DNA of 39,567 bases, from contig CANQAR010000030.1 in NCBI GenBank assembly GCA_947588845.1, positions 1 through 39,567 of the forward strand, written 5' to 3'. The notes under the pieces were generated by a model, which worked only from the letters and a program-made list of their open reading frames with translations, did not search any database and was not told where the DNA came from. This document shows, one piece after another, positions 25,207 through 34,137 of the stretch (positions within the stretch are counted from its first letter, which is position 1; each line of letters starts with the position of its first letter). Source of the DNA: an uncultured Lachnospiraceae bacterium (GTDB lineage: Bacteria > Bacillota > Clostridia > Lachnospirales > Lachnospiraceae). The position numbers and the translations under genes were made by a program.

Positions 25207-26311
25207 CCGTTATCACCTCAAATTCCTCTGCCAGTCCGCGGCAGATCTGCAGATCCCGCAGAATCCGCGGCTTTACATTCTCATGTGCAAGCGCTTTCTG
25301 ATACCGCTGTTCCAGTGTAACACGGCACGTTTCCCGGATCAGCTTATCCGCCAGGCAGACAATCGCAGATTCCCGGCAGATCGATATAGTTCCTTCCGAG
25401 ACAATCTCTGAAAATCCCATATGCGCCCTCACAATCTCCGCCAGCGCAAGATACCCTCTCTCTTCCAGAAAGGCCCCAGCCGCTTCGGCATGATGCGGTT
25501 CCAGCCTCAGAAGGTCATGGAGATACCCGCCGCTCCGGCAGAGTTCCACATCGAGAAACGCTCCGTGTTCCACGAGACGCTCCGCCATCCATCCTGCCAG
25601 CTCTCCTACTGCGAGACAGTGCTCTCTGATATGATTCGGCAAAGATACTTCCCTGTAAAATTCCTCGCACACTTTTTTTGAAACGCCTCTGCGCTCCTTT
25701 GCCTGCCTCTCGAGAAGTGCAAATTCTGCACGGTAATCCGCGTCGTCGGACGCATCCTCACGATCCACGACAATTTTCTCTGCCGTCAGACCTGCCAGCG
25801 CTCCGCCAAGTCCGCGTTCCCCGCCATACTCCAGCACTGCCTGCCATCCCGTCTTCAGAATAAGCGGAGGATGAATCTGCCGCAATGTTGTGCTCTGCCC
25901 GGCCGCCCTCTCTTCCACAAACGGGATCAGCGCCTGGCACCCATCCCCCAGCCGCGAGAGCCTGCCGATCATCTTCTGAAATACCACCGGGGAAGTCATG
26001 GGCACATCCGCCGGCAGGAAAAAAACTCCATCCGCACAGCCCAGTCCGGCAAGTCCCAGCCGCACAGAGGCAAACATATCGGTGGAAGCATAGTCCCTGT
26101 TCTCGACTACGGAAACATTCATGGAGGCCAGTGCTTCGCAGACTTCCTTCCCGCGGTATCCTGTCACGACTGTGATGTCCCGTATCCCGGCGTTTCTCAT
26201 GCTCTGCACCGCCATAACGACCATCGGAAACCCGTTCAGTTCCATCAGCGGTTTAAACCCATCCATCCGTCTCGAAAGTCCCGCTGCCGTAATCAATCCC
26301 GCAAATTTCAT
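25193..26311 (-). CDS. MocA-like nucleotidyltransferase fused to an HD domain (DVU_1551-like)
   Basis: This 372-aa two-domain protein has residues 1-200 as a MobA/MocA-type nucleotidyltransferase (GLITAAGLSRRMDGFKPLMEL, FLPADVPMTSP), the kind that makes molybdopterin cytosine dinucleotide (MCD). Residues about 220-370 are an HD-type domain (LPNHIREHCLAVGELAGWMAE, YLHDLLRL, HH.EA). Mop-type oxidoreductases use MCD, so the first domain fits the client at 30575-33322. The role of the HD domain (phosphohydrolase?) is unknown; proofreading or recycling of the nucleotide is one possibility. It overlaps the preceding gene by 4 bases and the desulfurase by 14. Confidence 0.88.
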   Translation of the reverse strand: MKFAGLITAAGLSRRMDGFKPLMELNGFPMVVMAVQSMRNAGIRDITVVTGYRGKEVCEALASMNVSVVENRDYASTDMFASVRLGLAGLGCADGVFFLPADVPMTSPVVFQKMIGRLSRLGDGCQALIPFVEERAAGQSTTLRQIHPPLILKTGWQAVLEYGGERGLGGALAGLTAEKIVVDREDASDDADYRAEFALLERQAKERRGVSKKVCEEFYREVSLPNHIREHCLAVGELAGWMAERLVEHGAFLDVELCRSGGYLHDLLRLEPHHAEAAGAFLEERGYLALAEIVRAHMGFSEIVSEGTISICRESAIVCLADKLIRETCRVTLEQRYQKALAHENVKPRILRDLQICRGLAEEFEVITGEKL

Positions 26312-26736
26312 CCCATCACACCGTTTTCCTGCAAAATCTCAATACATTTCGTAAAAACGCCTTCCACAATCTGCGGGCAGCGCTGCATCTTATTTGCCGG
26401 ATTTCCCTCAAGAATATCATCGCAGCGGCAGCCTCCATACTCTTGTCCGACCGCTTCTTCAAACCAGCGTACCAGTTCTGCCGTCACAGAGGACGCATTC
26501 GGATCCTCAATCTCCTCAGCCTCCCCTTTCCCCAGGAAATATCCCAGAAAACAGCAGCCGCCTGTCAGCGCTCCGCACACATGTCCTGTAAATCCAAGTC
26601 CGCCATTCAGCCCGCTCATCGCCCGTATAAGATCCGGGTCTTCTTTTCCTTCTGATTCAAGCGCCAGAATCAAAAGAATCTGCGCGCAGTAAAATCCCTG
26701 GTTCGACAATTCCAGCATACGGTCAAATAAATCCAT
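26308..26736 (-). CDS. C-GCAxxG-C-C family protein (DVU_1555-like)
   Basis: This is a 142-aa redox-type protein of the C_GCAxxG_C_C family, recognised by a lone cysteine in NQGFYCAQ, the GHVCGALTGGCCFLGYFLG core and later cysteines GGCRCDDI and RCPQIV. The cysteine pattern suggests metal binding or thiol redox chemistry; the family has no established function. I chose the ATG at 26736, five bases after GGAGG, over one at 26760 with no ribosome site. It overlaps the NTP-transferase gene (ATGA) and follows the methyltransferase by 24 bases. Confidence 0.85.
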   Translation of the reverse strand: MDLFDRMLELSNQGFYCAQILLILALESEGKEDPDLIRAMSGLNGGLGFTGHVCGALTGGCCFLGYFLGKGEAEEIEDPNASSVTAELVRWFEEAVGQEYGGCRCDDILEGNPANKMQRCPQIVEGVFTKCIEILQENGVMG

Positions 26737-26760
26737 CGCGTCCTCCTTTCCCACACTCAT

Positions 26761-27552
26761 TCAGACGGCTTTCTCAGTCAGGCAGTCCATTCTTTCCTGC
26801 TTTCCTGCCAGATCCGGTTTTTTCAGCCATGCGATAAAATATCCGCACTTTGCCCTGCCTGCCGCCCGAAAAAAATTACAGAGTTTTTCCTGTGCGTTGC
26901 CATTCCACAGGCTTTCCAGAAAAAATTCTTTCCAAAGCTCTGTTTCATCCCGCACGGCCTGAACTGCAAATCCTGAATTCCTGAAAGCTGTTTCCCAGCA
27001 TTCCCAGGTAAGCGGCCCTTCCATGGACATCGCAGGCGCATTTTTCCTTTCAAAAAAGATATCTGAAACCAGAAAATTTCCACCTGGTTTAAGCACGCGC
27101 CACGCTTCGCCCAGCGCCGCCATCCCGTCGCCGCATACGGAAATGCTGCATTCCGCAAGGCACACATCAAACACTTCATCCATAAAATCCAGCCGTGTCA
27201 TGTCCTGGCACAAGACCCATCCCGAAGTACATTCCTCAAAACGCCTTGCTGGTTTCCCAATATCCGGAGCCGTTTTGGGAACCTGAACTTTCTGTCCCCT
27301 GAAACATTCTGACAGCTTCCTCTCACATGCTCTGTCCGGCTGAGTTCTCTGTTCCCCGGAACCTCCCGCTGAATTTTCATTCGCATCAAGATCCACTCCG
27401 ACTGCCTGGAATCCCCGGCTGTCCAGATACCGCACCGATTCTCCGCTTCCTGCGCCAAGATCAAGTATCCAGGCCGGAGGCACAACATCCGATAACTCCA
27501 GAAGACGTTTTGTCAGGCTGATTCCTCCGGGATGTGATCCCATCAACTTCAT
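26761..27552 (-). CDS. SAM-dependent methyltransferase (DVU_1556/TrsM-like)
   Basis: This 263-aa class I methyltransferase has motif I ILDLGAGSGESVRYL (about residues 29-43), VGVDLD, CLAECSISVCGD at the position of motif IV and WRVLKPGGNFLVSDIF as post-motif. The N-terminus GSHPGGISLTKRLLEL is distinctive. A hydrophilic insert (about residues 58-105) interrupts the Rossmann fold after motif II. The substrate is unknown; within this operon it could be a small cofactor intermediate. It lies between the zinc-ribbon protein (22-base gap) and the C-GCAxxG gene. Confidence 0.84.
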   Translation of the reverse strand: MKLMGSHPGGISLTKRLLELSDVVPPAWILDLGAGSGESVRYLDSRGFQAVGVDLDANENSAGGSGEQRTQPDRACERKLSECFRGQKVQVPKTAPDIGKPARRFEECTSGWVLCQDMTRLDFMDEVFDVCLAECSISVCGDGMAALGEAWRVLKPGGNFLVSDIFFERKNAPAMSMEGPLTWECWETAFRNSGFAVQAVRDETELWKEFFLESLWNGNAQEKLCNFFRAAGRAKCGYFIAWLKKPDLAGKQERMDCLTEKAV

Positions 27553-27574
27553 CTTTCTCTTCTGACCTCCCTGT

Positions 27575-27811
27575 CTACTTGTCTTCCAGGCTCCGCTCCA
27601 CTGTCAGCACTTTTCCCAGAGCCAGTTCCTCAGGCACATAGATAAATCCGCAGTTCGGACAGACCGGCAGTTCCACCGGAAACGCATTTCCGAGATATCC
27701 GAAAGTCGCCCGTCCTTTGACCAGAGGAATCCCGCACTTCTGACATTTCAATTTTCCCAAAGGATCTACGGAATGATATGTCTTTTCTGACAAATGCTTT
27801 TTCTCCGCCAT
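27575..27811 (-). CDS. Small two-CxxC zinc-ribbon/redox protein (DVU_1557-like)
   Basis: This 78-aa protein has two CxxC pairs, KCQKCG (about residues 22-27) and VCPNCGFIYVPEE (about 50-62), spaced as in a zinc ribbon or rubredoxin-like fold. It may bind zinc or iron and act as a small electron or metal carrier for its neighbours. The start follows GAGGAG. It lies 26 bases after the large Fe-S flavoprotein gene and before the methyltransferase, in the same order as I recall for the Desulfovibrio set. Confidence 0.83.
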   Translation of the reverse strand: MAEKKHLSEKTYHSVDPLGKLKCQKCGIPLVKGRATFGYLGNAFPVELPVCPNCGFIYVPEELALGKVLTVERSLEDK

Positions 27812-27836
27812 AGTCTTCTCCTCACGTTTGCATTGT

Positions 27837-30308
27837 TTACTCTACCGTCATCCGGTGGCTGTAGGCTCCATGCACCAGATAACTTCCGTCGTCTGTCTCG
27901 CTGAATTTTACCCAGAACGTCACATTCCCAATCCGGGTATTCGTAACCAGCCAGCCGTTCTCCTCATCAAACACCGCGCTTCCCGTCTGCCGGTATGACT
28001 TCAGTACGTTATCGATATCGCTCTTCAGAATCATGCGCTCATCCATCAGCGCTTCCACACCGTCCGCGTAAATTACCGGAAGCATTTCTTCCATATTAAT
28101 ATCTTCCTTCCACAGTTCTTTCAGCATACGCTGTTTTAGTTTCAGTCTGTTCGCCCGTCTTGCAGACAGATCCGGTATCGGCTCTGGTGTAATCCCATAG
28201 GCAAGCTCAAGAATATGACGGCTGTCTGCCCCTGCACGCGCGAACTGATCGCGGCACGCCATACAATAAGTAAGCACCATATGCTCCGCCCGCCCTGCCG
28301 CAAAAGAGGCCTTCTTCGCGGATACTTCCGGATTCGCATACTTCACCAGACCGCCGTAGCCGCAGCACGGTGTGACATCCCTCGTAAAAGGCGCTTCCTC
28401 AATCTGATATCCGAACGCCCGGACAAACTCGCGGACTTCATCCTGCATCCTGCGGTTTCCCCGCGCTCCGCAGGCATCGTGAATCGAGACAATCCGTTCT
28501 CCGTTCGTTTTTTCTGATTCAGCTATCGGTTTTATGCCCAGTTTAAGCAAAACCTCCCAGATACCTGCAGTCGGAAGCTTTGTAAACTCTTCCAGAGTCT
28601 TTTTGCAGGTCGGACATGCGCAGATCACTTCCGGCTCTCCCAGTTCCCGCCATACCTGCGTCACTTTCTCAACTGCTTCCGCCAGGAGATCCTCACGGGC
28701 AGCCCAGTGGGAAATTGCCCCGCAGCAGCCAAGCAGAAGCCCGACGCCTCCTTCAAGCCGCTCGCAGAGATCACTGTACGCGGCCTCCACCGTCACAGGA
28801 GAGACAGCGGCAGCCTGGCAGCCCGGGAAGAACAGATAGCGGCATTTTTCAAATCCTGGCTGAGGCTTTGCCAGAAATCCTTCCCCGTTTGAAAACTGCT
28901 GATCAAGCAGCGCAAATTCATGAGCAGACGGCGGCATCTTCTGCGTCTCAACCATCGTATGTCGCGCAATCTGGCAGACATCCGGATAATCAAAACCATT
29001 CGGGCAGGCCGCTTTGCATTGCCCGCATTCATCACACGCATTGATCATGCCGTTCGCCATATGATTTCCCATGACAATCGAGAGATTATTGTAAATTTCG
29101 CGGATCGCACCTTTCGGGTTCCTCTTAAAATGCTGGAGATAAACACATCCTTTCACACATTCCAGACACTGACACTGAATACATCTTGCCGCTTCCGCAG
29201 CCGCATTCTCTTTTGTAAGAATACTGACATCCGTCACCCTGCCCAGAGCATCCGCTCCGGGGATCGCCGTGTGCAGTCTCCAGGAATCTTCCGCCGTCTT
29301 CTCTGTGCTATTCTCTCTGTTTTGAATTTCCGGTCCGCTCCTGCCGCCCAGACCGTCAATCCCGTCCATCGTCACATACAGTCTGCTCTCATGGACTTCC
29401 GGCTCCTTCACGTCATCCAGCGAAACGCCCTGCATATATCTGTCCGCAAGAAGAGAGGCATGTTTTGCAAAAGCCAAAAGCCACGCCGGATCCGTCTGTG
29501 ACGGCGCTGTAAAAGCATTTGGGATCTTTTTGTATCTGTCTGTCCACAACTCCGGCGAAATACACATGGTATCCGCTTCCTGAGCCCATTTTTCAATTTC
29601 TTCAAAATCGGGAATTTCCTCTTTCCCGCTCACAAGCCTGTCGGCACCCGCTGCTTCTTCTGACTGTTCCCCGGACATCTCCTTACGTGTAATCCGAAAT
29701 CCGGTGAATGCCGCCAGATCACTCTTAGCCTCCTGTTCTGTCAGTCCCCGCTTCATCAGCGGCTCCTGCATGGATCCACAGTCTGTATGCCACCAGATCT
29801 CATAACCCTTTTTGCCGAGTTCCCAGCAGCAGGCCAGCGCAAACAGATCATTGCCGACAACCGCCACACGTTTATTCTTCCTTGGAATCATAAAACGGCT
29901 CATCGCGCCGGAACCGCCATACAGCGCGCAGGCTTTCTCAATCGCAGGCATGGATATCCCGTCGCTCTGGCATACGGATTCCGTTGTTCCATCCAGATCC
30001 TTCGATGCAGATGTTTCCCCACCCGGCTTTGCAAGCGTACACTTTCCAATACAGTTTCCACTGCAGCTGCCTGCCAGCAAATGCAGAAACGGAGTCACCG
30101 CGCGAATTAACGCAGCCGCTTTTGAGAAATTTCCTTTCGCCGCATAACCGCAGATCCCCCTTATGTCAAGATGCAGAGGACAGGCTGCCTGACAGCCCGG
30201 AGGTTCTTCCCTCGTACAGACGCGTTCCCGCTCATGCAGTTCCTCCTGGCCGAAGGCCTGCTTCATCAGATAATGCTTTCCCACAAACGTATTTTCTTTT
30301 TTCTCCAT
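27837..30308 (-). CDS. Fe-S flavoprotein with GltD-like N-terminus and HdrD/GlpC-like CCG domains (DVU_1558-like)
   Basis: This 823-aa multidomain redox protein opens with a GltD-like Fe-S region (GCQAACPLHLDIRG and GSCSGNCIGKC), followed by a Rossmann segment (KRVAVVGNDLFALACCWELGKKG). A two-cluster ferredoxin region follows (CIQCQCLECVKGC; CDECGQCKAACP), then two CCG domains (FFPGCQAA...LGCCGA...CACPTCKK and HDACGARG...CCGYGG...YCMACRDQ), which bind the noncubane cluster in HdrB-type proteins. A C-terminal 75-residue domain is unassigned. I chose the ATG at 30308, six bases after GGAG. It probably relays electrons from the aldehyde oxidoreductase to an acceptor. The FAD site is weak: GxGxxA is altered to VGNDLF. 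Confidence 0.85.
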   Translation of the reverse strand: MEKKENTFVGKHYLMKQAFGQEELHERERVCTREEPPGCQAACPLHLDIRGICGYAAKGNFSKAAALIRAVTPFLHLLAGSCSGNCIGKCTLAKPGGETSASKDLDGTTESVCQSDGISMPAIEKACALYGGSGAMSRFMIPRKNKRVAVVGNDLFALACCWELGKKGYEIWWHTDCGSMQEPLMKRGLTEQEAKSDLAAFTGFRITRKEMSGEQSEEAAGADRLVSGKEEIPDFEEIEKWAQEADTMCISPELWTDRYKKIPNAFTAPSQTDPAWLLAFAKHASLLADRYMQGVSLDDVKEPEVHESRLYVTMDGIDGLGGRSGPEIQNRENSTEKTAEDSWRLHTAIPGADALGRVTDVSILTKENAAAEAARCIQCQCLECVKGCVYLQHFKRNPKGAIREIYNNLSIVMGNHMANGMINACDECGQCKAACPNGFDYPDVCQIARHTMVETQKMPPSAHEFALLDQQFSNGEGFLAKPQPGFEKCRYLFFPGCQAAAVSPVTVEAAYSDLCERLEGGVGLLLGCCGAISHWAAREDLLAEAVEKVTQVWRELGEPEVICACPTCKKTLEEFTKLPTAGIWEVLLKLGIKPIAESEKTNGERIVSIHDACGARGNRRMQDEVREFVRAFGYQIEEAPFTRDVTPCCGYGGLVKYANPEVSAKKASFAAGRAEHMVLTYCMACRDQFARAGADSRHILELAYGITPEPIPDLSARRANRLKLKQRMLKELWKEDINMEEMLPVIYADGVEALMDERMILKSDIDNVLKSYRQTGSAVFDEENGWLVTNTRIGNVTFWVKFSETDDGSYLVHGAYSHRMTVE

Positions 30309-30410
30309 TATGATCTCCATATACTGCTGTCCACAGTTTTGCGCGGCGCAGAATTATCTGAAAACAATAGCGCCCATATATCTTTTTTTGAGAATAAATG
30401 CAGGTAAAGA

Positions 30411-30448
30411 AAGAGGTGCCGCAACGTGAAGCCTCTGCAACACCTCTT
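30411..30448 (-). terminator. Bidirectional terminator hairpin between mop and the downstream operon
   Basis: AAGAGGTG (30411-30418) pairs with CACCTCTT (30441-30448) around a 22-nt loop. On the minus strand it is followed by TCTTTA-type sequence. It lies 127 bases after the mop stop, so most mop transcripts should end before the Fe-S flavoprotein gene. Confidence 0.6.
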
Positions 30449-30574
30449 TAATTATATCACAATTGCAGCAAAACGCCAGAATTTTCAGGTTTTCGCCCAA
30501 AATTGCTGTTTGCGTTGTTACTGTTCACTTCCCTGCAGGCTGTAACCACCCGCATTTCGCGAAGCTTTATTGGA

Positions 30575-33322
30575 TCAAAGTGCGTCGATCGCCGCTTTGA
30601 CTGCCTCCGGAAGCGCCGGGATTCTCGTGATACGTGCGCCTGTCGCGTTGAAGATTGCGTTCAGGATTGCCGGATGCGGAGCGGCCAGCGGGCCCTCGCC
30701 GCAGCCTGCAGCGCCGTACGGTCCAAGTGGACGCGGATGATTCTCCTGATAGATCAGTTCGATGTCATCCGGAATGTCGTTCGGATAAGAGATACCGCAC
30801 TTCTGCAGCGTCGTATGTTTCTTCAGATCCTCGAAGTCCTCAGTCAGAGCAAGGCCGATGCCCTGTGCGATTGCACCCATAACCTGTCCGTCAACAACGC
30901 TCTTGTTGATGATCGTACCAAAGTCGGATACCATCGTGAACTTGATCACCTTCACCTTACCGGTTGCCATCTCAACGCGGACTACCGGAAGGTTGATGCA
31001 GTACATGTAAACTGAGAACGGATTGCCCTGTGCTGTCTCCATATCGCAGTCTGAGCATGCCGTAGCAACCCACTTGCCTTCATACTTCAGCGGAATATTC
31101 TCCGCCTTCATCTCATCATAGGTGCGGAAGCTGCCATCCGGCTTCTTCATCGCATTGATCAGCATCTCGCAGGCAACGCGCGTCGCGTTTCCGGTCATGA
31201 CGTTCGAACGTGATCCGCCTGCCGGGCCGGAGTTCGGAGTAAGGCCTGTATCATTCATGACAAGCTTAATCTGATCCGGTGTGATGCCGGCCTGACGCAG
31301 TGTCTCATGCGCATGAGTCAGCGTACCGATATCAGCGCCCTGTCCATGATCTTCCCAGGAGTTGTAAACTGTCACGGTTCCGTCAGCGTTCAGCTCTGCC
31401 CATGCTTCGGAAGAATCAACGCCGTCAAGACCGCAGCCATAGATACCAAGAGATACGCCGACACCATATTTATACTTGCCGTCCTCACCCTTCGTTGCAT
31501 TCAGTTCTTCCACATACGCCTTGTTCTTCTGATAGTACGGACGTGCCAGATCAAAAAGATCCTCAAGGCAGTATACATCCGGCTTGCAGCCGTTCGGAGT
31601 TGTGGAACCAGCGGATTCCTTGTAGCAGTTCATTGCGCGGAACTCGAACGGATCGATTCCCATCTTGGCCGCCATTACATCCATTGCAATGTCGCCGCCC
31701 ATGAAGGACTGCGGAGCACCATAACCGCGGAATGCGGCGCCGTATGCATGGTTCGTGCAGACTGTTCTGGAACGGTTGCGGATATTCGGAATATCAACGC
31801 CCGCGCCTACGAACTGGCTGAGACGCATGGTCAGCAGATCGCCGAACTCAGAGTACGGACCATGATCGATCAGGTTGTCGCCTTCGAGAGCAAGGATCTT
31901 GCCCTTCTCATCAGCAGCGAGCTTGATGTGCATGAAGCCCGGGCTTCTCTTTCCTGTGTAGGTGATCATCTGATACATATCAAAGTTCAGAGCTACCGGA
32001 CGGCCTGTCACGAGCGCCGCGACACCTACCAGAGCCTCGATTGTCGGAGAGAACTTATAACCAAACGTACCGCCTGTATGGAGCTGTACGATGCGGAGCT
32101 TCTCAGGCTCAACACCGATACCAGCGCAGATCATCGCGTGATGCAGATGGATACCGATGGATTTGGAGTGGATCGTCAGACGGCCCTCTTCATCCATGTA
32201 TGCGTAAGCAACATCCGGCTCGATCGGCAGATGCGGCTGACGTGAGCAGTAAGAATCGATCTCGACGACATTCGGAGCGCTCTCCATGATCGGAGCTGTC
32301 TCGTCGCCCTTGATGCAGTTCGTCTCGTAGTAGACATTCGGTGTGCCCGGATGAATCTCGATTGCGTCGGGAGCCATGGCTTCCGGAGCGGACATGTAAG
32401 CCGGAAGAACCTCAAGGTCTACCTTCACTGCCTTTGCCGCTGCTTTCGCGTGTTCTACCGTATCCGCACAGACCATCGCGATTGCGTCGCCATACTGGAA
32501 CACCTTCTCGTCGCAGAGGATCGGACGATCCCAGCCGTCGCCCTTGTTCGTCGGGAATGTGATAAGGCCCGTGATTCTGTTCTTGCCCGGAACATCTTTA
32601 TACGTGATAACCTTGGCAACACCCGGCATCTTCTCCGCTTCTGAAGCGTCGATGCCTTTGATCAGAGCGTGGGAAACTTCCGCCTGTACCAGAGCGATCT
32701 GGAGCGTATTCTCCGGCAGAGTCTTGATTTCGTCAGCGCCGAAATCCCATGCTCCGGTAACCTTCGCAATGCCTGACGGACGTGCATATGTTGTGCCGAG
32801 GATCTTGTTGTCTGTCGGAACGAACATCAGATCTTCCTTGCTCATCTCACCGCGCATTACCTTTGCAGCATCCATGACTGCGTCAATAAGCGGCTTATAA
32901 CCGGTGCAGCGGCAGAGATTCCTGTTCTTGTTGAACCAGTCGCGAACTTCCTCTCTCGTCGGAGACGGATTGTTCTCAAGAAGCACTTTCGCGCTCATGA
33001 TAAAGCCTGGTGAACAGAAACCGCACTGTGCACAGCCGTGAGCTACCCACGCAGCCTGCAGCGGATGCAGGTTATCCAATGTGCCGATACCCTCAATCGT
33101 CTCGATCTTCGCGTTATCCGGCACCTTTGACATCTTTGTGATACAGGAACGCGTCACCTTGCCGTCCATAATAACGTTGCAGGCGCCGCAGTGGCCCTGA
33201 CCGCAGCCAATCTTACAGCCTGTCAGAAGCAGTCTGTCGCGCAGTACCTGAGCCAGCGTCTCATTACCTTCCAGAACGAGAGTTCTGGGCGTGCCATTGA
33301 TTATGAGTGGTTTCTTAATCAT
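30575..33322 (-). CDS. mop: Mop-type molybdenum aldehyde oxidoreductase (single subunit, MCD cofactor)
   Basis: This 915-aa xanthine-oxidase-family enzyme oxidises aldehydes to carboxylic acids. Two [2Fe-2S] domains occupy the N-terminus, with ligands Cys40, 45, 48, 60 and Cys100, 103, 137, 139, the same numbers as in the 907-aa Desulfovibrio gigas Mop. No FAD domain intervenes; the Mo domains begin near residue 190. GGTFGYKF is the cofactor-binding loop and GCGEGPLAAPHP holds the catalytic glutamate (Glu876, equivalent to Glu869 in D. gigas). It starts after AAGGAGG and is transcribed toward the maturation-like operon. The Mo ligand could be sulfur or selenium; sequence does not decide. Substrate is unknown. 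Confidence 0.95.
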   Translation of the reverse strand: MIKKPLIINGTPRTLVLEGNETLAQVLRDRLLLTGCKIGCGQGHCGACNVIMDGKVTRSCITKMSKVPDNAKIETIEGIGTLDNLHPLQAAWVAHGCAQCGFCSPGFIMSAKVLLENNPSPTREEVRDWFNKNRNLCRCTGYKPLIDAVMDAAKVMRGEMSKEDLMFVPTDNKILGTTYARPSGIAKVTGAWDFGADEIKTLPENTLQIALVQAEVSHALIKGIDASEAEKMPGVAKVITYKDVPGKNRITGLITFPTNKGDGWDRPILCDEKVFQYGDAIAMVCADTVEHAKAAAKAVKVDLEVLPAYMSAPEAMAPDAIEIHPGTPNVYYETNCIKGDETAPIMESAPNVVEIDSYCSRQPHLPIEPDVAYAYMDEEGRLTIHSKSIGIHLHHAMICAGIGVEPEKLRIVQLHTGGTFGYKFSPTIEALVGVAALVTGRPVALNFDMYQMITYTGKRSPGFMHIKLAADEKGKILALEGDNLIDHGPYSEFGDLLTMRLSQFVGAGVDIPNIRNRSRTVCTNHAYGAAFRGYGAPQSFMGGDIAMDVMAAKMGIDPFEFRAMNCYKESAGSTTPNGCKPDVYCLEDLFDLARPYYQKNKAYVEELNATKGEDGKYKYGVGVSLGIYGCGLDGVDSSEAWAELNADGTVTVYNSWEDHGQGADIGTLTHAHETLRQAGITPDQIKLVMNDTGLTPNSGPAGGSRSNVMTGNATRVACEMLINAMKKPDGSFRTYDEMKAENIPLKYEGKWVATACSDCDMETAQGNPFSVYMYCINLPVVRVEMATGKVKVIKFTMVSDFGTIINKSVVDGQVMGAIAQGIGLALTEDFEDLKKHTTLQKCGISYPNDIPDDIELIYQENHPRPLGPYGAAGCGEGPLAAPHPAILNAIFNATGARITRIPALPEAVKAAIDAL

Positions 33323-33629
33323 TTCTTACCTCCTTAACAACATTCACTTGTAACCAGCTTTCTGCCATCTGACGCAAAGCAGATGACAATACCTTTATTT
33401 ACACAAACAGAGAGCCGTCACTACCTGTATATGTCTGGAGGCCGCTGTGAGAACGCACAAAATCCGCGCAGTGCGTTTCATTGCATTTTCACAGGCCGAA
33501 AACAGTCTGAATGAATCAGCCGTTTTATAAATTTTTATAAAATCTTACTTTTATTAAAATTTTAAAATATATATAGTAAATCCCTTTATTGTCTGTTATA
33601 ATTGTAAAAAATTAAGGGAGGAATATTCA
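33323..33629. promoter_or_regulatory. Divergent promoter region between mop and a small plus-strand gene
   Basis: This 307-base region is AT-rich in its right half. On the plus strand an extended -10 (TGTTATAAT, 33594-33602) lies 28 bases before the ATG of the 81-aa gene; a -35 is not evident. The minus-strand promoter of mop must lie here too, but I cannot place it. Confidence 0.5.
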
Positions 33630-33875
33630 ATGGAGTTACATGAAATACACGCTGAAAGTGTTGTCCTTGAAGTTACTGATGAAGTGACCGGCGAAACATT
33701 CCGCCGCGAGCTTCCGATCGAGTTCTATGAGAATGCTAACTTTCTCCGCTTAAGAGGAGAAAATTTTGAGGGGAATCCAAGCGAACTGGTATTCATCTCA
33801 GATACTGGAGCTCGCCGCCTGCAGGATCTGACCGGCCGCGGGCCAAACCAGGATCCCTGCGGCTCGCACCGCTGA
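33630..33875 (+). CDS. 81-aa protein of unknown function
   Basis: I do not recognise this family. The product MELHEIHAESVVLEVTDEVT continues as a beta-rich, acidic protein (GETFRRELPIEFYENANFLRL, ELVFISDTGARRLQDLTG), ending in a disordered GPNQDPCGSHR tail. No signal peptide or membrane segment is visible. An extended -10 promoter and AGGGAGG ribosome site 9 bases before the ATG make it a convincing gene. It is divergent from mop and could be a small regulator or accessory of it; that is only positional. Confidence 0.72.
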   Translation: MELHEIHAESVVLEVTDEVTGETFRRELPIEFYENANFLRLRGENFEGNPSELVFISDTGARRLQDLTGRGPNQDPCGSHR

Positions 33876-33905
33876 ACAAATGGTTTTAAGCTTTTAAAAT
33901 TGTTC
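33874..33905 (+). terminator. Weak AT-rich hairpin after the 81-aa gene
   Basis: GAACAA and TTGTTC enclose TTTTAAGCTTTTAAAA, giving an extended palindrome that begins at the stop codon of the 81-aa gene. There is little G+C in the stem, so termination would be weak. The 230 bases from here to the convergent gene at 34138 hold no gene I can support. Confidence 0.35.
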
Positions 33906-34137
33906 CCTGTCTATTTATTTCATGAAGACCCGGTTTCCATTAAAACCAGGAGACAAATTCACCTGCCGGATCAGCCATGCACAGGAGATACTGACGTGTA
34001 TGAGCAAAAACAACAGTGCGAATGAACATGAGCGACCCATGTGGGCTTCCATTCATCATAATCGTCCGCAAGCAGGCACAATAAACAGGGAACTAATTTT
34101 GTCTGTTCAAAGATTACGCAATGAATTTATTCTATAA

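Noticed and set aside
33922-34137. 71-codon plus-strand open frame before the DUF336 gene end
   Set aside because: No ribosome-binding site, no recognisable family, and it ends at the convergent gene stop. It might be a degraded remnant but cannot be supported.
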